From the NCBI GenBank assembly GCA_026545765.1, contig CM048839.1, positions 60,261,677 to 60,325,676 of the forward strand: a stretch of 64,000 bases of DNA. The letters are read 5' to 3'. The DNA is from Plantago major. Its lineage: Eukaryota; Streptophyta; Magnoliopsida; Lamiales; Plantaginaceae. The translations under genes were made by a program, and so were the position numbers. Positions 47,176 through 57,732 of the stretch are shown piece after piece. Within the stretch, counting starts at the first letter, position 1; every line of letters starts with the position of its first letter. A model generated the notes under the pieces. That model had not been told where the DNA came from. It did no database searches and was given only the letters and a program-made list of their open reading frames with translations.

Positions 47176-47847
47176 AAAAAGGGGGAGATTGAAAGTGCAG
47201 TGTTGACTGCCGTGTTGTTTCAACATTGCATACAACATTGTTTACTGAACTTATCTTATCAATTTATGTTGAGTTATTTTGTCTTTGTTCACTAACGATT
47301 AAGTGCAGTAATTGACAACAAAAGATGTTGTGTGAACAAAGGCAAAAAGGGGGACATTGAAAGTGCAAGATACAAGCACTGTTGTTATAACAGCGTCAGA
47401 AGTGAACTGTCAATGTTTACTCAATAGTTACTGTTTTGTTTCTGTACTTATTTTCTAGGATCAATTGCATATACCCCATGTTAGATGCCCTTCTCACAGA
47501 TGGGTACCCGTTAGTCAAACAATTACATCTGGGTCCAAAAAGTTTTTTTTTTTTACCAGCTTTAGATTATAGACAAACCAAACAGGCCTTAGTTACTTTC
47601 TAACCTTTTCTAATATATATATATATATTAGAAAAGGAATAATTTATATACATTTATTGATAAGATTATACACACGGGCCTTAGATTACACACACACACA
47701 CACACATTTATATACATTTATTTATTAATTTGTAATCGGGGAATAATTTTTATTTCCAATAATAATTATTTGAATTAATTGGTACTTTTCTTGTATAAAC
47801 TTTTGTAAGCAATACTTGAACCATTTTGTTGTTTCGTTCAGCATGTG
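47176..47847 (+). repeat. copia III polypurine tract and 3' LTR start, PPT duplicated
   Basis: AAAAAGGGGGAGAT at 47176-47189 is followed by TGAAAGTGCA (47190), the LTR start. The same arrangement recurs 168 bases later (AAAAAGGGGGACAT at 47344, TGAAAGTGCA at 47358). Which is the original LTR edge is not decided. A TA run (about 47613-47631), a CA run (about 47688-47706) and TATA-like sequence follow. Copia B cuts it at 47848; 47843-47847 (ATGTG) is the likely TSD. Confidence 0.65.
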
Positions 47848-49403
47848 TGTTAGGAATAAATGTTTAGATTTTGATCAGTAACCTAATGACTTATCTTAGC
47901 TCAGAAAGGTGGTTAGTACTCTTGGTTCACTTGAACACTATAATAGAGCAAACTCACTAAGTATGATAGTCTAGCAAATATTGTATAGGATGTTAGTTCT
48001 CTGAATGTAATTTTTTATTCCTCTAAAGAAGACCAAGAAGAAGGCATCCAGCAGGAAAAGTTCAATAGATTTGAAGATTTGAAGACTGCACAAGATTGCT
48101 GAAGACAAGGGTTTTCAGATACCTATGACCAGATATCTCGAAGACACAAGCGTTTTTAAATAACTGAAACGAGGAAAGTGCCCACAGATATCTACACTCA
48201 GATACCTTGGACATAAACTATGTTTCTAAAAAGAAATATATTATAACAAGTTGTTTCAACAACTGGTATCTGGAGTTGTGATAATCTCTGGAAAAGGACG
48301 TGCAAAGCTTCAGAGAACTCTGATAGTATAAGATCTCTGATAGAATGCATAGTTCCATTGGTACTACAGGACAAAGTATAGTACAATGCATTGAATGCGC
48401 ATACAGAAATGTCTGAACAAAAATGGTAGCTTCTGAAGAAGAAGACAAACGTACTACAGTACTATACTCAGATATCAATAGTTTAAATTTGGTTTAAGCC
48501 TAACGGATACTATTCAAACGACACTCAAATTCATCTATAAATATAAACACTTGAGAACACACCTCAGAACACTGAACACACCTTGAACTTGCATTGAATA
48601 TTCTCACACAAGCTCTCTCAAGCACACTACTTACCTTCATGCTTTCTGTTGCGACCAAAGTTCTTGATTCTAAGTAGCATAAAATTTCTAAGTGTCCTGA
48701 TCCTTAACAAGCATTGTTATTTGTGAAGGAGTTGAATTAAGATTTCATATCTGAGATTCATTCTCTTGAACATTTATCATAGACTTGGGTCAGTAAAGAA
48801 CAAGATACCATACATTACGTATACTTGATTCTCAGAGCTATCTGCATAACTGAACAAGTTATTAAACAAGCTCACCTGACAAACTACCTTAACCAACTCC
48901 TTAATTGGCGTGGAGTACATGAAGTATTTAGTTTGGGAAACTAAGGAACAACTCCAGGAAAGAGGTTTCTGAGTACAGGAAGTACATGGCTGTGAAAGCC
49001 GGGGAATAACTCAGGGGGAACACTTGGTTGGGAACCTAGTGTAATTAGGAATCGAGAGAAGATATTTGTAAGGTTACATCAATTATCTGTCTTAGTGGAT
49101 TCTAGGTCTGAGAAAGGCCGAATGGATTAGTTAAAGGATTACGCCACCTTCAGATACCACTATAAAAAGACTTGTGTTATTTACTTTCTGCATTTTATTA
49201 CTTGCTTTATTTACGTTGCAAAGTATTTACACCTATCTTGCTGAGCACGTGCACTTATCACAGAAAAGTCTTCCGCTCTCTGAAATTAAGTATCAGATAT
49301 CTTCACAGATATCAGAGAAACCGTGTTTATCGATAAAAGTTTTAAAAGACTATTCACCCCCCCCCCCCTCTAGTCTTTTACTTTGCCGTTATCTGGACCA
49401 ATA
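47848..49403 (+). repeat. copia B 5' LTR
   Basis: The LTR is 1556 bases, from TGTTAGGAATAAATG to ...GGACCAATA (the end CA changed to TA). A TATA box (TATAAATATAAAC) is at 48536-48548. A poly-C run (about 49358-49368) lies about 35 bases before the end. Confidence 0.92.
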
Positions 49404-49405
49404 AG

Positions 49406-49420
49406 TGATATCAGAGTAGG
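49406..49420 (+). other. copia B primer binding site, decayed
   Basis: TGATATCAGAGTAGG is two changes from the copia A site TGGTATCAGAGCAGG. Priming by initiator Met-tRNA would be weakened. Confidence 0.82.
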
Positions 49421-49521
49421 AGGTTCCCAAAACTTCTACACTGAACCTAGATCCCAGATAAGTGCCCACTAACTGCTCTTCACCTACACTTGATTTGTTT
49501 GTTTAGTGTGTTTGGTGCAGG

Positions 49522-51549
49522 ATGTCTTTAAGTGACGCCCCAATTCTCATGCCAGAGAATTATGAGAAATGGAAGAACAACATGATGCTCCACCTAGAAG
49601 CCATCAGTGACGAAATGATCGACGTGATAAAGAATGGCCCAATAGTCATTCAACAACTCAAGCAGGTCATGGAGGTTTCTAATGGTAGAGACAGAGAACA
49701 AAGCGATGACTCTTCACAGACAGATGCGTCAACCAGTGGAAGACCTACCAGTCAAGTTATTTACGAACCAAAGCCCAGAGAGCTCTGGACATCGAAAGAT
49801 GCCAAGAGAAATCGACTGGATGGTCAGGCTCTTAATATCATCATATGTTCTACTCTAGAGCACATACAGTGTAAACTGTGGGGTGCAAAAACGGTGAAAG
49901 TGGCCTGGCAACTGATTGAAGAAATCTGTGTCGGGACTGAGAAAACAAAGGAAAATAAGTTCGAAGTTTTGAAGCTCAAATTCTAAAACTTTAAACAAGG
50001 TCCCACAGAGACTCTTGAAGAACTAGATTTCCGGTTTACAACACTTATGAGTTACATGGCTGCACTTGGTGAAAGTAATAGATATACCTAGTCAGAAAAG
50101 ATTAAGACTATTGTGAGAAGTCTAAATCATAACTGGGAGCACACAAAGTTTTTCTACTTTAACCAAGGAATGCCAGATATCACTCTAGTGGAACTTTTCT
50201 CTCACTTTGCCACTGTTGACTATGAGACAACTCAAAGAGAACAAACAACTGAAAAGTTGCAGAATGTTGCTCTAGTTGCTGAAGGAACCTCTGAAAAGAA
50301 GGAAGGCAAGGAGGTGACTGGGGATGCTCTTGCTGTAAAGCAAATGAGAAAATATGTCAGTCGGGAAATAGAGACAAGAAAAGCCAAACAGAAGCTGAAA
50401 AAGCATCTAGGCTCAAACTATCACCAGTACAAAAATATACAAAGCTCGTTGAACAAGCCGGCTCAGAAAGCATCAAGTACTGATGAAGCAGAAATCGAAA
50501 ACGATATCTATTTCTATTGTCAGAAACCTGGTCATTTCAAGAAGGATTGCCCTGCCTTTAACAAGCTAATGACAGGTAACAAGAAAGATAGGAGAAACTT
50601 CAAGAGAAGCCATAGAGCTCTGCTCACTGAAGAACGGAAAAAGATACAACTCCAACTGGATGCTCTAGACATTGAGTCTGATTCTGAGGATGAGGACTCA
50701 GATGATTCCACACTGCCTTCTGCAGAAATTTGCGGTGTTTCTCATGAAGTGATTGGCTTTGGTCAAAAGAAGAAAGAAGTATGTGGAATGGCTGAAGAAA
50801 TCTTCCCAGATATCTCCAACATTGAACCTTGTCTAATGGCTGATGAGGTAACACAAACCTCTTGTTATACTTATGAAAGTGATGAGGAAGGAATCAGAGA
50901 TCTGGAACATCTCAGAAGAGAACTTGATCTCTACAAAAGAGAATTTCTAATGGTCCGAGCTAGAGCCGAAATCTTTGAAGAAGAAAAGAATTCTCTTGAA
51001 AAGGAAAATTCAAAATTACTCAAGATATCTGAGGAAAAGGATGCCGAAATTGCATTTCTCAAAACTCAGATATCTGAGACTGAAAAGTCACATGAAGAAG
51101 CATTGGCCAATCTTCAAAAGAAATGTGAAGATCTTCTCTCTGAGAATGAAGAACTCAAAAAGAAAGAACTATCTTTTCAATCTTATGCCAAAGCTAGTGA
51201 CACTCTTACTGAAGTACAATCTTATTTAAGAGATCCTTCAGAAAAGAGAGGACTTGGGCTGGACACACAAACAGATAGTTCTACCACTCTGAATAAGAGT
51301 GATGAAAGAAGAACATTTGTCAGTGCTCAGCAAGGTGGTTCCCAAACAACCTACAGTATCGGTCAAAAAGCTAAGGTTTTTAACAAAGGAAAGGCAGTTG
51401 CAACCAAATCTTTGTGGGCAAAACAAGTACAAAAGAAATCTGTTGGGAATGTTTCTGAAAAGACACATAATACTGAAAAGTGCAATCACCCACAATGCTA
51501 TGTCTCCCAAAAAGGAAGAATTGCAGGAGAAAACATTCTTGGTTGCTAG
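49522..51549 (+). pseudogene. gag: copia B gag
   Basis: The start MSLSDAPILMPENYEKWKNN gives a UBN2-type copia gag. Stops at 49984 (TAA, in place of CAA) and 50090 (TAG) break it; from 50113 it is open for 478 codons. The zinc knuckle YCQKPGHFKKDCP is near 50516-50555. Acidic residues and a long coiled coil follow (about 50900-51170; ELDLYKREFLMVRARAEIFEE), then a Ser/Lys-rich tail. It stops at 51549 where a protease would be expected. The coiled coil, absent from copia A, probably helps Gag assemble. Confidence 0.88.
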
Positions 51550-53514
51550 GCGAAAAGGAAATCTTTATGTTGTTGATTGGGCATCCGCCACAACTGAAGA
51601 ATGTCTCATGGTGAGTCAATCTGGCCACAAAATTGGCTATGGCATAAAAGAATGAGTCACTTGAATTTCAAAACTCTGAACAAGCTAGCCAAGAAAGAGT
51701 TGGTGGTTGGTTTACCCAAAATGGCATATAGAAAAGTAGGTGTATGCTCAGCTTGCCAAATGGGAAAACAATCCAAGACATCTTTCAAGTAAAAAACTAG
51801 ACATTCCAGTGAAAGGCCACTACAAATGTTACATATGGATCTTTTTGAATCCTCTGTAACTAGTTATGCAGGAAAGAAGTATGGTCTGGTTGTTGTTGAT
51901 GATTACTCAAGATTCACTTGGGTTGTCTTTCTCAAACACAAATCTGATGCAAGGGTTGAGATACCCAACTTGCTGAATAAGCTCGAAGTCATGAAAAATG
52001 ACAAGGTATTTATAATCAGAACAGACCATGGTACTGAGTTTGTGAACCAGTACATAAAAGAGTTTTGTACTTGCAAAGGTATACAACATCAACTATCTTC
52101 TGTAAGGACACCACAACAAAATGGTGTTACTGAAAGTAAGAATAGGACCCTGAAAGAAGCGGCAAGAACAATGCTTGCTGACACTGAAATAAGTGAAATC
52201 TATTAGGTTGAAGCTGTAAACACAAAATGCTACACTTAAAATAGATGTTTGATTAACAAACACCACGACAAAACTCCTTATGAGCTTTTCATTGGTAGAC
52301 CCCCTAGTATCAAACATCTAAGGGTGTTTGGTTGCAGATGTTTCGTTCATAACAATGGAAAAGAATACTTGAGAACATTTCAACCAAAGGCAGATGAAGG
52401 AGTATTTCTTGGTTATTCTCCGAATAGCAAAGCCTATAGAATCTACAACAAAAGAACAAAAAAGATTGAGGAATCTGTTCATGTAGTATTCTATGAAGGA
52501 AATAAGAAAGTACTCTTAAATGATGATCTCTCAGATAGGTTCAAAGAACTGATGATTAAAGATTCTGAAAAAGGATCCTCAAAAGAAAACAATTCTATCA
52601 TTCAATTAGAGGATGAGTCTGACGATGAAAAGCAACCTATGCTTAGTAACAACCAGATGACTCTAAGACATGATGAAGAATTTCCTATGAGAACTCCAGA
52701 AATGGAACAGGTTACTGAGAACCTTCATCATGAAGAGGTATCTGAAAATGAGATTGCTGAAATGCAAGTTCCAGATATCTCTAACACTGAAAGAGTGTCA
52801 AATATCCATGGCGTTTCCCATGTGTCAGATATCTCAGATACTGCACAAGTATCCCATCAAGATCATATTGATTCATATTCAAATCAAAATGATATTGATC
52901 CTACTAGTTCAAAACCCATTATGAAATGTATAAGAAATCATCCTGCAAAGGATGTGATTGGTCCCATAGACCAAGGAGTTAGAACTAGAAGAGCAATCGC
53001 TGAAAATGCAAATTGTCTCTATGGATGTTTCATATCAAATATTGAACCTAAAACTATAGAAGAAGCATTAAAGGATCAAGATTGGATCTCTGCAATGCAA
53101 GAAGAGTTGGATCAATTTGAGAGAAACAAAGTCTGAAAACTGGTTCCATTTGTTGACGGAATATCTGTAATCGGAACCAAGTGGGTTTTCAGAAACAAAA
53201 TGAATGAGTCTGGTGAAATAACCAGAAACAAAGCTAGGTTGGTTGCCAAGGGATTCACCTGCATCAAGGACTAGATTTCGATGAATCTTATGCACCAGTT
53301 GCAAGATTGGATGCAATAAGACTCTTTCTAGCCTTTGCAGCTCATAATGACTTTACAGTTTATCAAATGGATGTCAAGAGTGCATTCCTAAATAGTGAAC
53401 TTGCTGGGGAAGTCTATGTTGAGCAACCACCAAGCTTTGAAGATTCCTCAGAAAGAAGGATGGTCTATAAGCTTCAGAAAGCTCTGTATGGACTGAAACA
53501 AGCTCCAAGAGCAT

Positions 53515-55856
53515 AGAAAATATGTTCTCTCTAGAATTTTACTCTGAAGGAATAACCTAATTCCTCATGTCTTCTTCATCAAGCCGCTCCTTCCTCTTCC
53601 TTCTCCAGTTTCCGATCTGCTTCTTTCACCTCTCCTCCTCCTACTCAATCGCCTCCCTCCACCTGAATCCCTTCACCCTCCTTCTCAATTCACCGCCCTC
53701 CACCTCAAGTTACCTCTACCACCCCTATTCGCTCTCCACCCCTATTCGATTCCACCTCCCCCAATCAGTCACAATCCCGCCGCCTCCTTCTCAGAACTAC
53801 AGCCATCTCTCAGCCTACCTCCGCCTGCATCTTTATGCGCCTCACTGTTTCTATTTTGGCGTGCCAATTTGTCTTCTTGTTTACCTTACGTCCTTGCCTC
53901 CTCTTTGTGAGTTATTAGTGGGTCCCCCTCCACCTCGCCGTTCCGGTGGATTTCTCTCCACCTAGTCTCTCACCTGCTCACTGTTTCTTAGTGGGTCTCT
54001 CTCCACCTCGTCAGTTTTCTTCTCCAGCCTGCTTTCCTCTCCGGTTGCAGATCTGAGAATGGTTCGTCTAGTTTCTCCTCCGTCTGCATCTTTGTCTTCC
54101 TGTGTCCGGATTCGTTCGATAAGGCTCGTAATAGCCACTATTCCGCTCATTGTCACTAAAGGGGTATCTGCAGTCCAATTTCGCAGACTTGCCTCTTCAT
54201 TTTTCGAATCGACCGGATTCCCGGAAAATTGTGGCAAAGAAGTCTGTATTTGAGAAAGATGGTTGTCCTGATTTCTCATTTTCTGATGATGAGATTGATA
54301 AGCTATCTGCGCCGTTTTCGACAACGTTGGTTGGTAAGTTCTTCAATGGCATCCCATCAATTTCAGAAATATCAAAGTCTCTCAAAGCTCAAAATTTGAA
54401 AGGTAGTTTTGCTGCTAGTTTTTTCAATGCTAAAACGGTGATAATACGATTGATGGTTAAAGATGACTTTGAGTTTCTGTGGATGAAACAAAGCATATAT
54501 GTCGAAAATTGTCAAATGAGATTTGCTAAATGGACTCCTTTTAATGCGGCTATGGATTCTCCTATTGTTCCAGTTTGGATTTCTCTGAGGCAGATTCCTA
54601 TTATGCTGTTTCACCCTGAGGCACTATTTGAAATAGTCAAGCCTTTTGGTAAACCTTTGAAAGTTGATTCGGCTACTACTTCTTTTATCAGATTGGATAG
54701 AGCTAGAGTTTTAGTTGAAATGGACATTTCAAGGGCTGTGCCAGATTCTTTGTTTGTTGAGTTCCAAGGTCAGTAGGTTAAAGTTAGTGTGTCTCATGAT
54801 GCTGTGCCTTTGTATTGTGATTTTTGCTGGAAGATTGGTCACTTGGCAGATGCTTGTTTCTTAAAAAACCCGCATTTGAAATTAGTTAACAACTTAAATC
54901 GAAGAAGTGGTTCCTCTGAGGGAGTCAACTCTAAGCTGGATAATATCAATAAATATGTGGAACATGAATTAAGTTCAGAAGTGGAAAGAAACATGAACAA
55001 CTCCAATTGGGAAATTCCGTCGAAAACGAAGTGTTGATAGACATGAAGCCCAAGGTGACTTATTGTTTGAGAATGCAAAAAATAATTTTTCGGCTTTGGA
55101 AAATTTAGAGGTTCAACAAAGTGAGTCAGAATCTCTTCCTGTTGATATGGTAGACGAGGTTCAAGAAAAGGATTTGGATTCCCTTCTTGCTATTGATGAC
55201 ATCTCGGAACAACCTGTGCCCTCTCCTGTAGTTGTGGAAGACCCTGTTATAGTATTTGGGGAGAATGCTTATGATGGTACGAGGCCAGACAATTTCCCGC
55301 TTCCATTGGATGAGGCTGGTGCTTTTTCTTCTATGGCAACTCCCTTGTTGGAGCAGGTAACCCCTGCCATTGGTCCCCCTCCATAGCCTCCTGAAAAGAA
55401 AACAGGAAGAACAACCAAGAACTCAACTAAAGCTTCCTATTCTTCTTCACTTCCCATGTTGAGAGCAGTATTAAGAAAGTCAAAGTCGGGAAAATATAGC
55501 CCTGGAAAAGCCAAAATATCAAATGAAGTTCCATTCTATAGTATTGGCACGTTGGCACTTGAGTGGGTGGTTTGGAAATTGTTGGTTTGTTATTGTAATT
55601 TGGATGATTGGAACAGTGGTGGCGCAGAAGTATTTTCTGCTTGACCTTGGATTCTCATCTTCTGTTTGTGGAGATCACATGTTGTGGCTTAGAAGAACTC
55701 TAGGATGGACTAGTTTTGTTCTGTTATCTTTTGTGCTAGTTTGGACTTTCTCTTATGTAATTTCTTGGAGTTGTACACGGGTTCTTATAAACCCCCGTGA
55801 GTTTATGGTTTTTATTTAATAATAGGAGCTTGAATCCACCTTTAAAAAAAAAAAAA
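53515..55856 (+). mobile_element. L1-type LINE with ORF1 only
   Basis: The insert is flanked by a 14 bp TSD AGCTCCAAGAGCAT (53501-53514 and 55857-55870) and ends in a run of 13-14 A, the marks of target-primed reverse transcription. A CT-rich 5' region (53530-54100) is followed by ORF1, then 3' UTR with CCCCCGTGAGTTTATGG. ORF2 (endonuclease and RT) is absent; ORF1 sequence passes directly to the 3' end. It may be a deletion derivative mobilised by a full LINE. Confidence 0.92.
54150..55386 (+). pseudogene. LINE ORF1 (DUF4283 and zinc knuckle)
   Basis: The frame from 54150 contains a DUF4283-type RNA-binding domain (IIRLMVKDDFEFLWMKQSIYV, MRFAKWTPFNA, PIVPVWISLRQIPIMLF) as in plant L1 ORF1 proteins. 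After one TAG (54774-54776) comes a zinc knuckle CDFCWKIGHLADAC (C-x2-C-x4-H-x4-C) at 54817-54858. A stop and frameshift at 55036-55063 lead to an acidic, Pro-rich tail ending at 55386. The true start may be further upstream. The protein would bind LINE RNA. Confidence 0.85.
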
Positions 55857-56934
55857 AGCTCCAAGAGCATGGTATGATACATTGGCCAGATACTTACTGG
55901 AAAGTGGTTTCAAGAAAGGAGATGTTGATAAAACACTCTTCACATTGAACCATGATGGGAAACTACTTTTAGTTCAAGTATATGTTGATGACATTATATT
56001 TGGATCTAAAGACAAGCAACTTTGTGAAGACTTTGCTGAACTCATGAAATATAAATTTGAGATGAGCATGATGGGAGAATTAAATTACTTCCTAGGGCTG
56101 CAAGTCAAGCAACTCAATAATGGAATATTCATTAGTCAAACAAAGTATGCAAAGGACATGTTCAACAAGTTTAATCTAAAGCCTTCTGGAAAGAATGCTA
56201 AGATACCTATGAGCATTGGAACCAAAATGACCTATACTGAATCTGACAAGAGTGTTGAAGAACACAAGTATAGGAAATTGATTGGGTCTCTACTGTACCT
56301 CACTGCAAGTAGACCTGATACTCAATATGCAGTTGGAGTGTGTGCTAGATTTCAGACAAATCCAATGCAATCACATTACAACATTGCTATGAAAATATTG
56401 AGGTATGTAAAAGGTACATTAGAAGTTGAATTGTGGTATCCCAAAGACAGTGGATTGAGTTTGGTTGGCTATTTAGATGTCGACTATGCTGGATCATTGC
56501 TTGATAGAAAAAGCACCTCAGGTAGTTGTCAATTTCTTGGTGCTAGATTGATATCTTGGTTCAGCAAGAAACAAAATTCAATTGCCACATCTACCACAGA
56601 GGCAGAATATATTGCTGCTGGGTGTTGTGCTTCATAGATATTGTGGATACAACAACAACTCAGAGACTATGGACTCAATGAAGAGAAGACTCCCATTTTC
56701 TGTGACAACACAAGTGCTATTGCCATAACTCAGAATCCTAAGTTTCATGCAAGAACAAAGCACATTGATGTTACACACCACTTCATCAGAGACCATGTTG
56801 AAAAAGGCAATATAGAGATACTCAAGATTGGCACTCAAGACCAACTTGCAGATATCTTCACTAAGACACTACAAGAAAGTAGATTCTTAGCCTTAAGACA
56901 TAGTCTTGGACTAATGGAGCTACCAAAGAACTGA

Positions 56935-57732
56935 AAAAGTTCAGATATCTGAAGAAGATATCAAAGGAGAGAAAAGAGGAATCTGGAATGGGTATCCAAA
57001 GAAGAGGAATCTGGAACGGGTATCCAGAGAAGAGGAATCTGGAACGGGTATCCAGAAACCAAAGGCTAAAGGGTAAAATGGCTATTTGGAGATTTCTGAG
57101 ATGGGTACTCAGCTATCTAGATCACTCAGTGAGGGGGAACACAAAAGAGAATAGTACAACTGTCTACAGTCAACTTCTATCTTGAAATTTGTATTATTTC
57201 TATCTTTGTGTAAAACTTTGAAAAGACAACAAGTATAAGATAGACTCAGATACAAACAGTGTTCTCATTCACACAGAAACGTGATTCAGATAGCTAATAG
57301 CCAAAATTCATTAAATGGGCACAATTACAATTGTTGATTGTGATCATTGTTGAAGAAGCAATGGTGACCCTTGATGAAATGGGCTATTGATCTTAACGGC
57401 GGAGATTAATTCTCTGTAAATTGTGGACTGTAGAAATTCAGACGTGGCCCACTATGCATTTAATGCCGAACAAACTTTTACCCACGCCATTTAATTATTG
57501 ACATACATACAAAACCAATTTGTATGTATATGTTTGTTAGAATTACGTTGTTATATATATAGGATTTTAGCAAAAGAAATCAATTTCGTCTAATCCAACA
57601 TTTTGCCGTGCACAAGAATAGCAAAAACCATTCTTCAACCTCTGCAAATCTCTGTTAGTTTTTCTGCAAAGAATCACTAATCCCTCACCCAAATCTCTTT
57701 CAGACTTTCAAACACTTGCACTATATAAAGAG
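56935..57732 (+). other. copia B pol-aORF spacer: 26 bp repeats and TATA motifs
   Basis: Three tandem copies of a 26-base unit (AGAGGAATCTGGAACGGGTA core) lie at about 56977-57055. TTATATATATAGG is at 57551-57563, about 175 bases before the aORF ATG, and TATATAAAG sits at 57723-57731, directly before it. Both match the copia A spacer. It is non-coding. Confidence 0.6.

Larger units (their letters stand above)
17334..47847 (+). mobile_element. copia III: old SIRE-type element hosting the nested insertions
   Basis: Pieces of one + strand copia element, spread across 30 kb, are a 5' LTR end (to 17518), primer site, gag end (to 18355), protease and RT end (21110-22028), RNase H (44173-44655), decayed 3' sequence, polypurine tract (47176) and the start of the 3' LTR (47190-47847). 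The TSDs of the inserts show that the pieces were once joined: GGAAT around the solo LTR and CATAG around gypsy I. It is a different family from copia A/B, with LTR ends TGAAAG...CTTTCA. The integrase and most of RT are deleted, and copia B interrupts its 3' LTR at 47848. Confidence 0.85.
51550..56934 (+). pseudogene. pol: copia B pol: integrase, RT, RNase H, split by a LINE
   Basis: GAG-pre-integrase starts near 51634 (LWHKRMSHLN...CSAC). The integrase core has VVVDDYSRFTWV, RTDHGTEF and PQQNGVTE. RT begins near 53060 ([16 protein letters not shown]), passes stops and a frameshift at 53137-53306, and is broken by the LINE after YGLKQAPRA. It resumes at 55871 with [10 protein letters not shown] and an intact YVDD box (VYVDDIIFGS). 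RNase H (LGARLISWFSKKQNSIATSTTEAEYIAAG) runs to ELPKN and TGA at 56934. Other stops: TAA near 51789, TAG near 52204 and 56636. There is no protease: the sequence goes from the gag tail directly to VARRKGNLYVVDW. Confidence 0.92.

Noticed and set aside
53567-53965. Ser-rich ORF with a signal-peptide-like start
   Set aside because: It lies in the CT-rich 5' region of the LINE; the composition explains the reading frame.
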